A model generated the notes under the pieces. The model worked only from the letters and a program-made list of their open reading frames with translations, was not told where the DNA came from and did not search any database. Positions 1 through 8,050 of a stretch of DNA of 64,000 bases are shown here, piece after piece (the first letter of the stretch is position 1; each line of letters opens with the position of its first letter). A program made the position numbers and the translations under genes. The stretch is from contig NZ_JAOQJN010000003.1 in assembly GCF_025567085.1 (NCBI RefSeq), positions 186,001-250,000 on the forward strand. The letters are read 5' to 3'. Origin of the DNA: Bovifimicola ammoniilytica. Its GTDB lineage: Bacteria; Bacillota; Clostridia; Lachnospirales; Lachnospiraceae.

Positions 1-67
1 CCTGAGTTACGGTTTTCATCATTGACCAGCCGTGATCAATTCCTATTACCTCTAACTTGTTATTCAT
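1..67 (-). CDS. ParM/StbA-like actin family protein (N-terminal fragment)
   Basis: Only the first 22 codons lie in the window; the gene runs off the left edge. The peptide begins MNNKLEVIGIDHGWSMMKT, matching the N-terminal phosphate-1 strand of ParM/Alp actin-like ATPases, which form filaments that segregate plasmids or are carried by integrative elements. An ATG preceded by GGAGG eight bases upstream supports this start. The fragment is too short to assign a subfamily. Its position about 500 bp from a broken flavodoxin gene suggests it belongs to an integrated element and not to the chromosomal backbone. Confidence 0.6.
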   Translation of the reverse strand, partial: MNNKLEVIGIDHGWSMMKTVTQ

Positions 68-576
68 TTTTCTGTTCCTCCAAATCTTACTAATTTTGTT
101 CATACAGCTACCCGTACCTTTCGGTTTGTGTTTCTATCCTATTTTCCTTGTCTCTGAAAGATCTGCCAACGATTTATATTCGATCACACTCTGCTCTTGC
201 TTTCATAAGACAATACTTCCATATACAGCCACCTCTCTTTTTGCGAGATGACTTACATTCAGACCAAATCAGCTTCTTTTCTGCCATCTCCTGCTCATTT
301 CCAATAAAAAAGGCAGGACAAACAGCCAGATACACTTTTCAGTGCAAAGCTAATTTAGTCCTACCTAAAATTATTACTATTCAATTTTCACCTCTCTTGG
401 GTACATAAAGCACACTCAGCCCATGAATCTGAACTGCTCTATGTAATGGTCATATTTCGGATTGATATGTCAGCGCTGCCCTATCCTGTACCGATTTAAA
501 GGTATAAAAATAAGGACTAAATTAGTTCCAACCCCTTGATTTTACTGGGTTTCTTCTAACTTGTCCCAATTATAAC
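68..576. other. Non-coding stretch, probable terminal region of an integrated element
   Basis: No convincing gene is seen over about 500 bp. A 12-bp inverted repeat, CTAATTTAGTCC at 350-361 and GGACTAAATTAG at 514-525, brackets about 150 bp. Such repeats are common near ends or transfer origins of integrative elements, but no recombinase gene is visible here. The sequence ends where flavodoxin similarity of the neighbouring gene is lost. Confidence 0.35.
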
Positions 577-1035
577 TCAAGCACCAATATATACCGTATC
601 ATATGAATCCCAGTTATCAACTGTTGTAGACACCAGTTCCACATCTCTTAAGCTCTCATCATCATGTTCTCTTGACACCCTGCTGTCATCATCTGTCCAG
701 TCAAGATCATCATCTGTATATGGCTCCATAGGCTCTATTTCAAACAGATCTGCCCCTGTAATTTTTGCTATCTTTTCAGCAACATCTTTTGTATTTCCTG
801 AAGCTGAATAATATACAACCAATGTTTTTCCATTTCCTGTTGATGTATTTTCTGTTGTATCTGTAGTGTTTTCGGAATTTGTATCCGCTTCTTCATTTCC
901 AGACTGATTTGTACTTGCAGACTGGCTGCCATTATTAGAAGCAGACTGGTTTGTATTGCTTGCTCCACATCCTGCCATCAAACCGATTGCCATGATGCAT
1001 GTTAAGAGTACTGCTGCTATTTTCTTTGTTTTCAT
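577..1035 (-). pseudogene. Flavodoxin-domain lipoprotein, C-terminally truncated
   Basis: The 152-residue product begins with a lipoprotein signal (hydrophobic stretch, lipobox LMAGC), then a Ser/Asn/Thr-rich linker, then a flavodoxin fold start: KTLVVYYSASGNT is the FMN phosphate loop, followed by EPMEPYTDDDLDW. Flavodoxins of this type continue after the strand YDTVYIG with a P-W-W segment and about 70 more residues; here the frame ends at VYIGA. The gene therefore lacks its C-terminal half, and a full FMN site is unlikely. The start is good (GGAGG ten bases before ATG). The next gene upstream, at 1081, is also a flavoprotein. Truncation coincides with the probable element edge. Confidence 0.7.
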
Positions 1036-1080
1036 TCTAAGGTTACCTCCTGTCGTATAAAATGTTTGTCACGCTAATTT

Positions 1081-1713
1081 CTATCGGATGAAATTGGTAA
1101 ATACAAAATCCGGTGCCTTTGGCATTTCAATTCCCATTTTTGTCGCAACATTTTTGCAGTTAATGAAATATGCCATATTGTTTCCAAGGATCTGCATAAC
1201 CTGCATTCCTTCGAGGTCCTGTTTTACTTCATCCGGATTCGTCCCATGTACCATATTCCAATATCTCGATGTAATGATCGGCATCTGCATCAGACCAAAA
1301 TATTTATTTACCTGGTCCCATGTGGCCGTTGTTCCGGCCCTTCTTGCTGAAATTACCACAGCGGCAGGTTTCAGGCGGAATCTGTCTCCGCCACCGTTTA
1401 AATCGGCATAAAAGACTCTGTCCATAAAGGATGTGATTGCACCGCCTGCACCACCCCAGTGTACCGGAGTTCCAAATACGAATCCGTCATAATCCCCTGC
1501 TATTTCCAGAAATTCATTCACGATATCATCCAGGATGCATTTATTTTTTTCCTGACATTTTCTGCAGGCAATACATCCTGAAATCGGCTTATTTCCAATC
1601 CAGAAAATATCTGTACTTATACCATTTTCATTTAATGCACTGGATACTTCACAAAGAGCTGTATAAGTACAGCCATTTTTGTGCGGACTGCCATTGACAA
1701 GTAATACTTTCAT
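1081..1713 (-). CDS. Iron-sulfur flavoprotein-like NAD(P)H-dependent FMN reductase
   Basis: A 210-residue flavodoxin-fold protein. The N-terminus MKVLLVNGSPHKNGCT is the FMN phosphate-binding loop. Cysteines 47, 50, 53 and 59 form CX2CX2CX5C, the compact 4Fe-4S motif of the iron-sulfur flavoprotein (Isf) family, and FGTPVHWGGAGG around residue 80 is the second flavin loop. Family members pass electrons between ferredoxin, flavin and small acceptors in anaerobes. GAGG eight bases upstream supports the start. It lies between the broken flavodoxin and an aldo/keto reductase in the same direction, so a redox gene group is likely. The physiological acceptor is unknown. Confidence 0.8.
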   Translation of the reverse strand: MKVLLVNGSPHKNGCTYTALCEVSSALNENGISTDIFWIGNKPISGCIACRKCQEKNKCILDDIVNEFLEIAGDYDGFVFGTPVHWGGAGGAITSFMDRVFYADLNGGGDRFRLKPAAVVISARRAGTTATWDQVNKYFGLMQMPIITSRYWNMVHGTNPDEVKQDLEGMQVMQILGNNMAYFINCKNVATKMGIEMPKAPDFVFTNFIR

Positions 1714-1731
1714 TGATTTTTCCTCTTATGC

Positions 1732-2619
1732 TTACCAGTTCTTTTTTTCTTTTGAACTGTCATTATTCTTTTTTCTTTCCTCAACCATCTTCACGAACCA
1801 TTCCACCATATTCGGATCCTGATGCGAGAAGAAGGAGCTTGTCTTCTTGTCCAGTTCTGCAATAGTCTTCATATCTTCGTCAGAAAGTGTGAAATCAAAA
1901 ACATTAAAGTTTTCTTCCATTCTCTCAATGTGTGTTGATTTCGGAATAACCACTATCCCTCTCTGAATATGCCAGCGAAGCATAACCTGTGCCGGAGTCT
2001 TCTGATATTTTTCTGCAATCTCTGCGATGACAGGATTCTCAAAGGTGCCTCCTCTGCCCTCACCGAATGGTGCCCATGCTTCTAACCGAATATCATATTT
2101 GTCTGCCCATTCCTTCATCTCTTTCTGTTGATTGAAGATGTGGGTTTCCACCTGATTTACCATAGGTTTAATGCGGTTGAATGATGCAAAATCAACCATT
2201 CTGTCTACATAAAAGTTGGAAATTCCGATTGCTCTGATTTTTCCCTCATCGTACAGATCTTCCAATGCATGGTAAGCACCGTAAGCATCTGAAAATGGCT
2301 GGTGAAGCAATACCAGATCCAGATAATCTGTCTTTAACTTTTTCATGGATTCAAGAACTGATTTCTTTGCTTCTTCATATCCATAATGTTCAACCCACAC
2401 CTTTGTTGTAAGGAAGATTTCTTCTCTTGGAATGCCTGACTTTTGGATTGCATTCCCAACCTCTTCCTCATTAAAATAACTCTGTGCTGTATCAATCGCC
2501 CGGTATCCAACTTTTAAAGCATCAAGCACACATCTTTCACATTCCTCTTTTGTTACCTGATATACGCCATATCCCAGTATTGGCATTTTTACACCATTAT
2601 TTAATGAAATATATTCCAT
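1732..2619 (-). CDS. Aldo/keto reductase
   Basis: A 295-residue (beta/alpha)8 NADPH-dependent oxidoreductase that reduces aldehydes or ketones. The catalytic tetrad is visible: D43 and Y48 in AIDTAQSYFNEEEVG, K73 in TTKVWVEHYG and H106 in LVLLHQP. IPKSTHIERMEEN near residue 245 is the NADP phosphate site. The frame is open nine codons further upstream, but AGGAGG lies eight bases before the ATG chosen here, giving MEYISLNNG, the usual family start. The substrate cannot be told from sequence. It is 18 bp from the flavoprotein gene downstream and may be cotranscribed with it. Confidence 0.88.
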   Translation of the reverse strand: MEYISLNNGVKMPILGYGVYQVTKEECERCVLDALKVGYRAIDTAQSYFNEEEVGNAIQKSGIPREEIFLTTKVWVEHYGYEEAKKSVLESMKKLKTDYLDLVLLHQPFSDAYGAYHALEDLYDEGKIRAIGISNFYVDRMVDFASFNRIKPMVNQVETHIFNQQKEMKEWADKYDIRLEAWAPFGEGRGGTFENPVIAEIAEKYQKTPAQVMLRWHIQRGIVVIPKSTHIERMEENFNVFDFTLSDEDMKTIAELDKKTSSFFSHQDPNMVEWFVKMVEERKKNNDSSKEKKNW

Positions 2620-2736
2620 TGTCGTATCCTCCTTGTTTTCTTTCATTCATTTTACATTCATACTATAATACTGATAGATTCCTTTGAGAAGTTTCGATAA
2701 GTTTTTCAGTCTTAACCTTTCGGTTTATTCTGGTTC

Positions 2737-3663
2737 TTACTGATTGAACAGCCATCCCATAATTTCTTTGTCACGACAAAACAGATAGCCACCGCCATGC
2801 TGATAAGTGACCGGTGTTCCTTCAAAGTAATCTTTATCTTTTACATCCAGTACCACCAGTTTATCAATCTCTGATTCCGATAATCCCTGTTCTTTGTAAA
2901 GCTCATGTATCTGCTGGTATGCCTCTTTAAAAGGTTCTGATCCATAGTATTCGTCGCTTTCGCCAATCACAAAATATACCGGCGTTTTCATCTCCACAAC
3001 CAGCTCATATGCACCATCCCACTGAGAGCTGCACATAAGTGCCGCTGTATATAATTCCGGCTGCTTTGCCAATACCAGTGACAGGGTTTCTCCTCCTCCG
3101 GAATAACCATTAATATATACTTTCGATGGATTAATAATATAATGCGTCAGAAAATACTGTGTCAGTTCAATTGTCTGATCTGCTGATGTCTGTCCCCAGT
3201 CATTTAACTGTGGAGCTACAATAATCATATCGGTAATATACTTCTGTGCTTCAAATCCAAAATCTTCTGTCCGGATATTTTCTCCCACGCCCTGAAAATA
3301 TAATCCCTGATATCCGGGTAATGTTACATATAGTGCATATTCCTTTGTCCCGTCATATGCATCCTGAATATATACATTGTAATGAATGTCCCCTTCATTT
3401 GGAGAATGAAGAACATTATCCAGGAGGAAGCCCCGGTATTCTTCGCTTCCCGGCGTAACATTTTCCAATTCATCTCCGGATGTATTTTTTTCTGTATTTT
3501 CTTTTTTCTCATCTGTCTTCTGCTGTACGGTCTGTACCTGGTTTATTATTTGTTGATTCTTCTTTTCATCCCTGCCAGGTTTTGAAAAGTAGATATATAC
3601 CATGATTACCATTGCTAAACTAACAACTCCAATAATTGTAAGTACTAATTTCCGCTTTTCCAT
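2737..3663 (-). CDS. Membrane-anchored alpha/beta hydrolase (esterase/peptidase-like)
   Basis: The 308-residue product has one N-terminal membrane segment (residues 7-26), a charged Gln/Lys linker, and an extracytoplasmic alpha/beta hydrolase domain. GYSGG (residues 186-190) places Ser188 as nucleophile; VIGESDEYYG and TYQHGGG supply likely Asp and His of the triad. The domain resembles the PHB depolymerase / prolyl oligopeptidase branch, which cleaves esters or peptides. AAGGTGG seven bases upstream supports the start. It ends 17 bp from the DUF4405 gene and probably shares its transcript. Substrate unknown. Confidence 0.75.
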   Translation of the reverse strand: MEKRKLVLTIIGVVSLAMVIMVYIYFSKPGRDEKKNQQIINQVQTVQQKTDEKKENTEKNTSGDELENVTPGSEEYRGFLLDNVLHSPNEGDIHYNVYIQDAYDGTKEYALYVTLPGYQGLYFQGVGENIRTEDFGFEAQKYITDMIIVAPQLNDWGQTSADQTIELTQYFLTHYIINPSKVYINGYSGGGETLSLVLAKQPELYTAALMCSSQWDGAYELVVEMKTPVYFVIGESDEYYGSEPFKEAYQQIHELYKEQGLSESEIDKLVVLDVKDKDYFEGTPVTYQHGGGYLFCRDKEIMGWLFNQ

Positions 3664-3680
3664 AAATACACCACCTTCTT

Positions 3681-4142
3681 TCAGTATGAACCTTTTCGTT
3701 TTCCCTTACCTGTTTTCTTTAGAAACACTCCACTATAATATCCAATAAATGCTATCAACATCATTACTGCCAGATAATCCAGCTGAAAAGGAAAGATCCC
3801 CTTTTCATAATCATAAAATACAAAATGCATCCTCATAATCAGATAATCTCCTATCTGTCTCCTGTAAAATGCATATAAACCATAACCTGCAATTGTGGTT
3901 GCGACAGATCTTGCTGCCCATGTTCTGATGACGGATGGATATTCCCATAATCGTCCTGCCATTGCTACCGCTATATTCCAATGAAATCCGAGATGTAATG
4001 ACATCACCACCAGTCCCCAGTATGCGCAAAACATATGTATCTGTCTGGCTGTTATATATGTTCCGGAAATCTTTATCCATTTAAATATGTGATTTGACAA
4101 TAATATTCCACTTATCATGGAACCCATTATAAGAATAAGCAT
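3681..4142 (-). CDS. DUF4405-like membrane protein, possibly with an N-terminal nonsense codon
   Basis: A 153-residue protein with about four membrane segments and paired histidines (RQIHMFCAYW, SLHLGFHW) that could bind heme, as in the cytochrome b-like DUF4405 family. The frame directly upstream is unusual. A strong GGAGG site and ATG lie at 4163, and that frame reads MQIKTI, then TGA, then the ATG at 4142, all in the same phase. The ATG at 4142 has no ribosome site of its own at normal distance. Either a point mutation stopped codon 7 and translation restarts, or the short leader is real. Its partner is the hydrolase gene at 2737. Confidence 0.6.
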   Translation of the reverse strand: MLILIMGSMISGILLSNHIFKWIKISGTYITARQIHMFCAYWGLVVMSLHLGFHWNIAVAMAGRLWEYPSVIRTWAARSVATTIAGYGLYAFYRRQIGDYLIMRMHFVFYDYEKGIFPFQLDYLAVMMLIAFIGYYSGVFLKKTGKGKRKGSY

Positions 4143-4197
4143 TCATATTGTCTTTATCTGCATATAGTATCCTCCATTTTCACTTCAGCTAAAGTAT

Positions 4198-4233
4198 AAC
4201 AAAACGAGACTCCATTAGAAGTCTCGTTTTGTT
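4198..4233 (-). terminator. Rho-independent terminator after the LysR gene
   Basis: A perfect 14-bp stem, AACAAAACGAGACT (4198-4211) with AGTCTCGTTTTGTT (4220-4233), and an 8-base loop. It lies between the end of the LysR gene and the next gene start and separates the two units. Confidence 0.85.
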
Positions 4234-4277
4234 ATTCAGTATTAACCTTTAGGTTTCTACTCGCATGTATTCAATTT

Positions 4278-5168
4278 TTATTTTACCTTGTTAATAGCAT
4301 TTATCAGCTGCTTAACCTTAATGGACGGTTTTTTCGAATGAAGAATTCCAAACGGCATAGTATAATCCCACTCTACTGGAATGATTCTGATCAGTGGATG
4401 AACACTTTCCCAGCTCTTGAATGCCAGTAATACCTCATTATTGTTTTCGCATCGGTTAAATGCTTCTACATTGTACAGATTAAAGTCTACAATATTGATT
4501 TCAGGATGATTTTTCATCATATCATCCCTTAGCATATCGCCATAATAACTCCATCCTCTTTTCATGAGCATAAGATTTTCTCCAGCCAGATCATCAAGTG
4601 TAATTTTTTCTTTTTTTGCCAGCCTGTGATGAATTGATACCGCCACACAAAATGGTTCTCTTGAAATCTCAGTACCATCACAGCCTCTGAGTTCAAGCAT
4701 TGTTTCATCAAAGATTCCAGCTATCACATCAATATTCTTTCCCATATTAGCCAGTATCTCTCTTGCATTCTCTGGTGTATTTTCAAATGTAATCAATTTA
4801 AACTTCATCTCCGGATATATTTTCTGTATCTTAGGCCAAAGTTCCACAAAAACTTCCGGTGGCGTCATCGGAGATATTCCAACACGAATGATTTCTTCAT
4901 TATGATTCATTGCTTCCTGCGCCCGTATCAACGATTCTTTTGAATATTGAATCAGATATTTTGCATCCTGATAGAGCGATTTACCAGCTTCCGTAATAAT
5001 AAGACCTCTGTGTGTTCTTTCAAATAGTTGCAAATTTAAGCTGTTTTCCAAAGAATTTATCTGTTTAATAACCGCAGGTGCACTTATATATAATTCTTCT
5101 GCCGCTTTACTAAAACTTCCAGCTTCTACAACGCAGATAAATGTATCAAGTTGTGGATTATACATCAT
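4278..5168 (-). CDS. LysR-family transcriptional regulator
   Basis: A 296-residue regulator with an N-terminal winged helix-turn-helix: LDTFICVVEAGSFSKAAEE, then SAPAVIKQINSLE as recognition helix, then a periplasmic-binding-protein-like effector domain (about residues 90-290). The frame is open 28 codons further upstream into rlmD, but GAGGAG sits eight bases before this ATG, giving MMYNPQLDTF, the normal family start. It follows rlmD by 23 bp and ends at a strong terminator. LysR proteins often control a neighbouring gene; the redox genes downstream are candidates, but this is inference. Confidence 0.88.
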   Translation of the reverse strand: MMYNPQLDTFICVVEAGSFSKAAEELYISAPAVIKQINSLENSLNLQLFERTHRGLIITEAGKSLYQDAKYLIQYSKESLIRAQEAMNHNEEIIRVGISPMTPPEVFVELWPKIQKIYPEMKFKLITFENTPENAREILANMGKNIDVIAGIFDETMLELRGCDGTEISREPFCVAVSIHHRLAKKEKITLDDLAGENLMLMKRGWSYYGDMLRDDMMKNHPEINIVDFNLYNVEAFNRCENNNEVLLAFKSWESVHPLIRIIPVEWDYTMPFGILHSKKPSIKVKQLINAINKVK

Positions 5169-5191
5169 GTAATTCACTCCTCTTTGTAATT

Positions 5192-6856
5192 TTAAATCAT
5201 CTGAAATGCTTTCAGTGCCCCAATAATTGCCTTTTCTTTCTCCTTCGGACATTGTGGTTGCTTTGCTCCCTCTGACCTAGGAATATTAAAATTCTCCGCT
5301 AATTCAATTCCACACTTTCTCTTCACCTGTGTAATATACAGATTAGATACCTTCATCCCATCATTATACTCTGCAACATACTTCTTTATCTCCTCATAAG
5401 TAGCCTTGCTCTCAGCCGCCGTTAAATCCGTCTCGTCCATGTCAAGTCTCACATTCACATGATGCTTCGCTTCGTGGAGTTTGGACAATAAACATACTGT
5501 CTCCACGTGTGGTGTCGCTGGAAACATGTCAACCGCACACACTTTCTCCACCCTATATCCTCTTGCTGTCAGCACCTCTAAATCTCTTGCAAGTGAAGTT
5601 GGTTTGCAGGAAATATACACCATTCGGTCTACCCCATAATCAATAATCTTCTCCAAAGCCTTTGGATGTATTCCATCTCTAGGTGGGTCCAACACAATAA
5701 GGTCGGGTTTATCCTCAATATCATCGATAACCTTAAGGACATCTCCGGCGATAAATTCACAGTTATCTAAACCATTCAAGGCTGCATTTTCCTTGGCGGC
5801 TTCTACGGCTTCCTCCACGATTTCTACTCCTATTACTTTCTTGGCAACAGGTGCAAGCATCTGCGCAATCGTTCCTGTTCCGCTATATAAATCGAAAATC
5901 AGCTTGTCCTTTGTTTCTCCCACAAATTCTCTTGCTTTTTCATAAAGTTTTTCTGCACCTAGCGAATTAGTCTGGAAGAATGAAAAAGTAGAAATCTTGA
6001 ATTTTAATCCTAATATTTCTTCATAGAAGAATTCACTTCCGTATAAGACCACTGTTCTGTCGCTTCTAACCATATCTGCGAGTCCATCATTATATATATG
6101 CATTATTCCAACAATTTTACCACTGACCTTAAGCGCTAAGAGTTCGTCAACTAATTCTTGCAAATCTAATGAAAGTGCTGTCGTTGTTACCAGACTTATC
6201 GTGATTTCTCCTGTTTTAACTGCTCTTCTTACTAATAAATGTCTTAAATATCCCTCCTTAGTCATTTTGTGATAAAAAGCAATATTTCTTTCTTTAAAAT
6301 AAGCTAAAACCGTAGTAAGAATCATATTGTAATCCTGATTAACAATCTTACAATTATCAACAGTCACAATATCATAAAAGCTTCCTTTTTTATGCAATCC
6401 CAGTGCCAAATCTCCACCTTTACATTCATCACCAAATGAGAATTCCATCTTATTTCTATATCCAAATTCGTCAGGACTTCCTATTATTCCCTGAAATTCA
6501 TATGGTTCACTGATCACACCATCAATAATCTTCTTAACCATATCACGTTTTAATGCTAATTGATTGTCATAACTTAGATTCTGATATGTACAACCTCCAC
6601 ATACTCCAAAATGTGGACAGGGTGCTGTCCTGTTTTCTAACTCTGACTTCTCTATAACTTCTAATAATCTGCCTTCGCATTTACCTGAACGTTTTTTATT
6701 TACAAGAAATCTTACTTTCTGCCCTGGAAGAGTTCCTTTTACGATGACTGGAACTATGACCTTATCGCCATCACGTTCTTCCTCATAATGTATTATGCCT
6801 TTATTTGGAAATGTAATTTCATCAACTGCCCCTATATATTCCTGACCTTTTTTCAT
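5192..6856 (-). CDS. rlmD: 23S rRNA (uracil-C5)-methyltransferase, RlmD/RlmCD type
   Basis: A 554-residue protein: N-terminal TRAM-like beta barrel (residues 8-70), a 4Fe-4S cluster motif (C80, C86, C89 in CPHFGVCGGC plus a later Cys in DNCKIVN), and a Rossmann domain with SAM loop FDLYSGTGTIAQ and DPPRDG. The catalytic segment reads VYISCKPTSLARD; the family more often has SCNP. A C-terminal extension of about 80 residues (after LLSKLHEAKHHVNV) adds an extra domain that I recall in clostridial homologues only. It methylates uracil in 23S rRNA with SAM. GAGG six bases upstream fits the start. Confidence 0.88.
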   Translation of the reverse strand: MKKGQEYIGAVDEITFPNKGIIHYEEERDGDKVIVPVIVKGTLPGQKVRFLVNKKRSGKCEGRLLEVIEKSELENRTAPCPHFGVCGGCTYQNLSYDNQLALKRDMVKKIIDGVISEPYEFQGIIGSPDEFGYRNKMEFSFGDECKGGDLALGLHKKGSFYDIVTVDNCKIVNQDYNMILTTVLAYFKERNIAFYHKMTKEGYLRHLLVRRAVKTGEITISLVTTTALSLDLQELVDELLALKVSGKIVGIMHIYNDGLADMVRSDRTVVLYGSEFFYEEILGLKFKISTFSFFQTNSLGAEKLYEKAREFVGETKDKLIFDLYSGTGTIAQMLAPVAKKVIGVEIVEEAVEAAKENAALNGLDNCEFIAGDVLKVIDDIEDKPDLIVLDPPRDGIHPKALEKIIDYGVDRMVYISCKPTSLARDLEVLTARGYRVEKVCAVDMFPATPHVETVCLLSKLHEAKHHVNVRLDMDETDLTAAESKATYEEIKKYVAEYNDGMKVSNLYITQVKRKCGIELAENFNIPRSEGAKQPQCPKEKEKAIIGALKAFQMI

Positions 6857-6967
6857 TGTTTACCTCGTTTCTATATCATTTAACATCTAATAATTATATC
6901 CTACATTAGAACATAATATCAACCTTTATTTTCACACTTCGACACATATCTGATTATTTCCTGTATA

Positions 6968-7006
6968 TTAAAAATACTGACAAAAGATTTCTCTTCGGTC
7001 AGTATT
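6968..7006 (-). terminator. Rho-independent terminator
   Basis: AATACTGAC (6973-6981) pairs with GTCAGTATT (6998-7006); on the minus strand the stem is followed by a T run. It ends the transcript of the small membrane protein gene at 7095. Confidence 0.7.
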
Positions 7007-7094
7007 GTATGTATTATCAATTTGTTAAATTTTTCCTACTAATTAAATTTATCATTGATTTAGTCAATTTTATTTTATAAACTCATTTTCTCTA

Positions 7095-7556
7095 CTAATT
7101 CAATTTATCATTAATTTCATCAATTTTATTCTTCTTAGATGGTTTATCCTTACCTAAATCAGGTATAAATAAAATTCGAAGTGCTAATGCACCACCACCA
7201 AATATTAATACAAGCATTAATACCATTTCATATAATGTTGAAGGTATCCATCTTAATTCAACTGATGAAATAACACCAAATACAATAAATAATGCTCCTA
7301 ATATTGTTACAAGTTTTCCTGCAAAACTCTTTGGAAAGATTACCCAGATAACAATACCTAAGATTAACGGAATAACAACTAGTCCACCTGGAATACCTCT
7401 TGAACCAAATATTCCAAAGCTTCTATACATTCCACTAAAGTTAAATCCGGTATCTACTCTTATATGTGTTGAAAAAAGATATAATCCACCACAACACATC
7501 AAAATTCCTAATAACAAATATAACAACTGTTTTCCTGCTGAATTTCTTTCATTCAT
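7095..7556 (-). CDS. Hypothetical four-helix membrane protein
   Basis: A 153-residue protein with four predicted membrane segments, a short N-terminal cytoplasmic part (MNERNSAGKQ) and a Lys/Asp-rich tail. The region with VDTGFNFSGMYRSFGIFGS between helices 1 and 2 is probably outside. I do not recognise the family. The frame is open 16 codons further upstream, but GGAGG lies 12 bases before the ATG at 7556. It stands alone between rlmD and a small acidic membrane protein, with its own terminator. Confidence 0.6.
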   Translation of the reverse strand: MNERNSAGKQLLYLLLGILMCCGGLYLFSTHIRVDTGFNFSGMYRSFGIFGSRGIPGGLVVIPLILGIVIWVIFPKSFAGKLVTILGALFIVFGVISSVELRWIPSTLYEMVLMLVLIFGGGALALRILFIPDLGKDKPSKKNKIDEINDKLN

Positions 7557-7641
7557 CTTGTTTTCATACCTCCGTAACCTGTAAACTGTTGATTTAAATT
7601 TCATTTGTAACCATTATAACTTATCGCAACACATTCAAACA

Positions 7642-7692
7642 GCTATCGTTTTACACGATAGCCGTCCTATTATATTGTATTATACACAATAT
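7642..7692 (-). terminator. Tandem hairpins after the small acidic membrane protein gene
   Basis: Two adjacent hairpins: GCTATCGT/ACGATAGC (7642-7662) and ATATTGT/ACAATAT (7674-7692). They follow the gene at 7698 on the minus strand and probably end its transcript, though neither has a strong T tract. Confidence 0.5.
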
Positions 7693-7697
7693 AGCTT

Positions 7698-7943
7698 TTA
7701 TTCCTCATCTTCGTCAAGGAAGTCTTCTTCAAAGTCATCATCTTCAAAATCATCATCAAATTCATCTAAATAATCTGGTTTGAGATGTTTATAAATGCCA
7801 TATGCTACAGCCGCAAGTGCAATCACCGCACCTATTACTATAAGGATACAACATACCTTTTTCTTCTGCTTCTTCTCTTCTTCCTGTTTGTTGATGATAT
7901 TGTTAAGTTTAGACATACTAATAAGATTTTCGAGTTTATCCAT
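7698..7943 (-). CDS. Small membrane protein with acidic tail, function unknown
   Basis: An 81-residue protein with three parts: an N-terminal amphipathic Lys/Glu helix (MDKLENLISMSKLNNIINK), one membrane segment (ILIVIGAVIALAAVAYGIY), and a very acidic tail made almost wholly of Asp, Glu, Phe and Leu. This layout recurs in clostridial small membrane proteins, but I know no function. AAAGG ten bases upstream supports the start. It sits just after pcrA, with about 100 bp between them. Confidence 0.65.
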   Translation of the reverse strand: MDKLENLISMSKLNNIINKQEEEKKQKKKVCCILIVIGAVIALAAVAYGIYKHLKPDYLDEFDDDFEDDDFEEDFLDEDEE

Positions 7944-8050
7944 AAGTTCACAACCTTTCTTTCGCTCTTACGAACTTTATTGTAATAGTATACCATCTTT
8001 AAGTAATTTTTACTACACTTTTTTCAATTTACCTGCAATCTAATCTTATA

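Noticed and set aside
148..408. Open frames in the left intergenic region
   Set aside because: No ribosome site and no recognisable protein features; they probably arise by chance.
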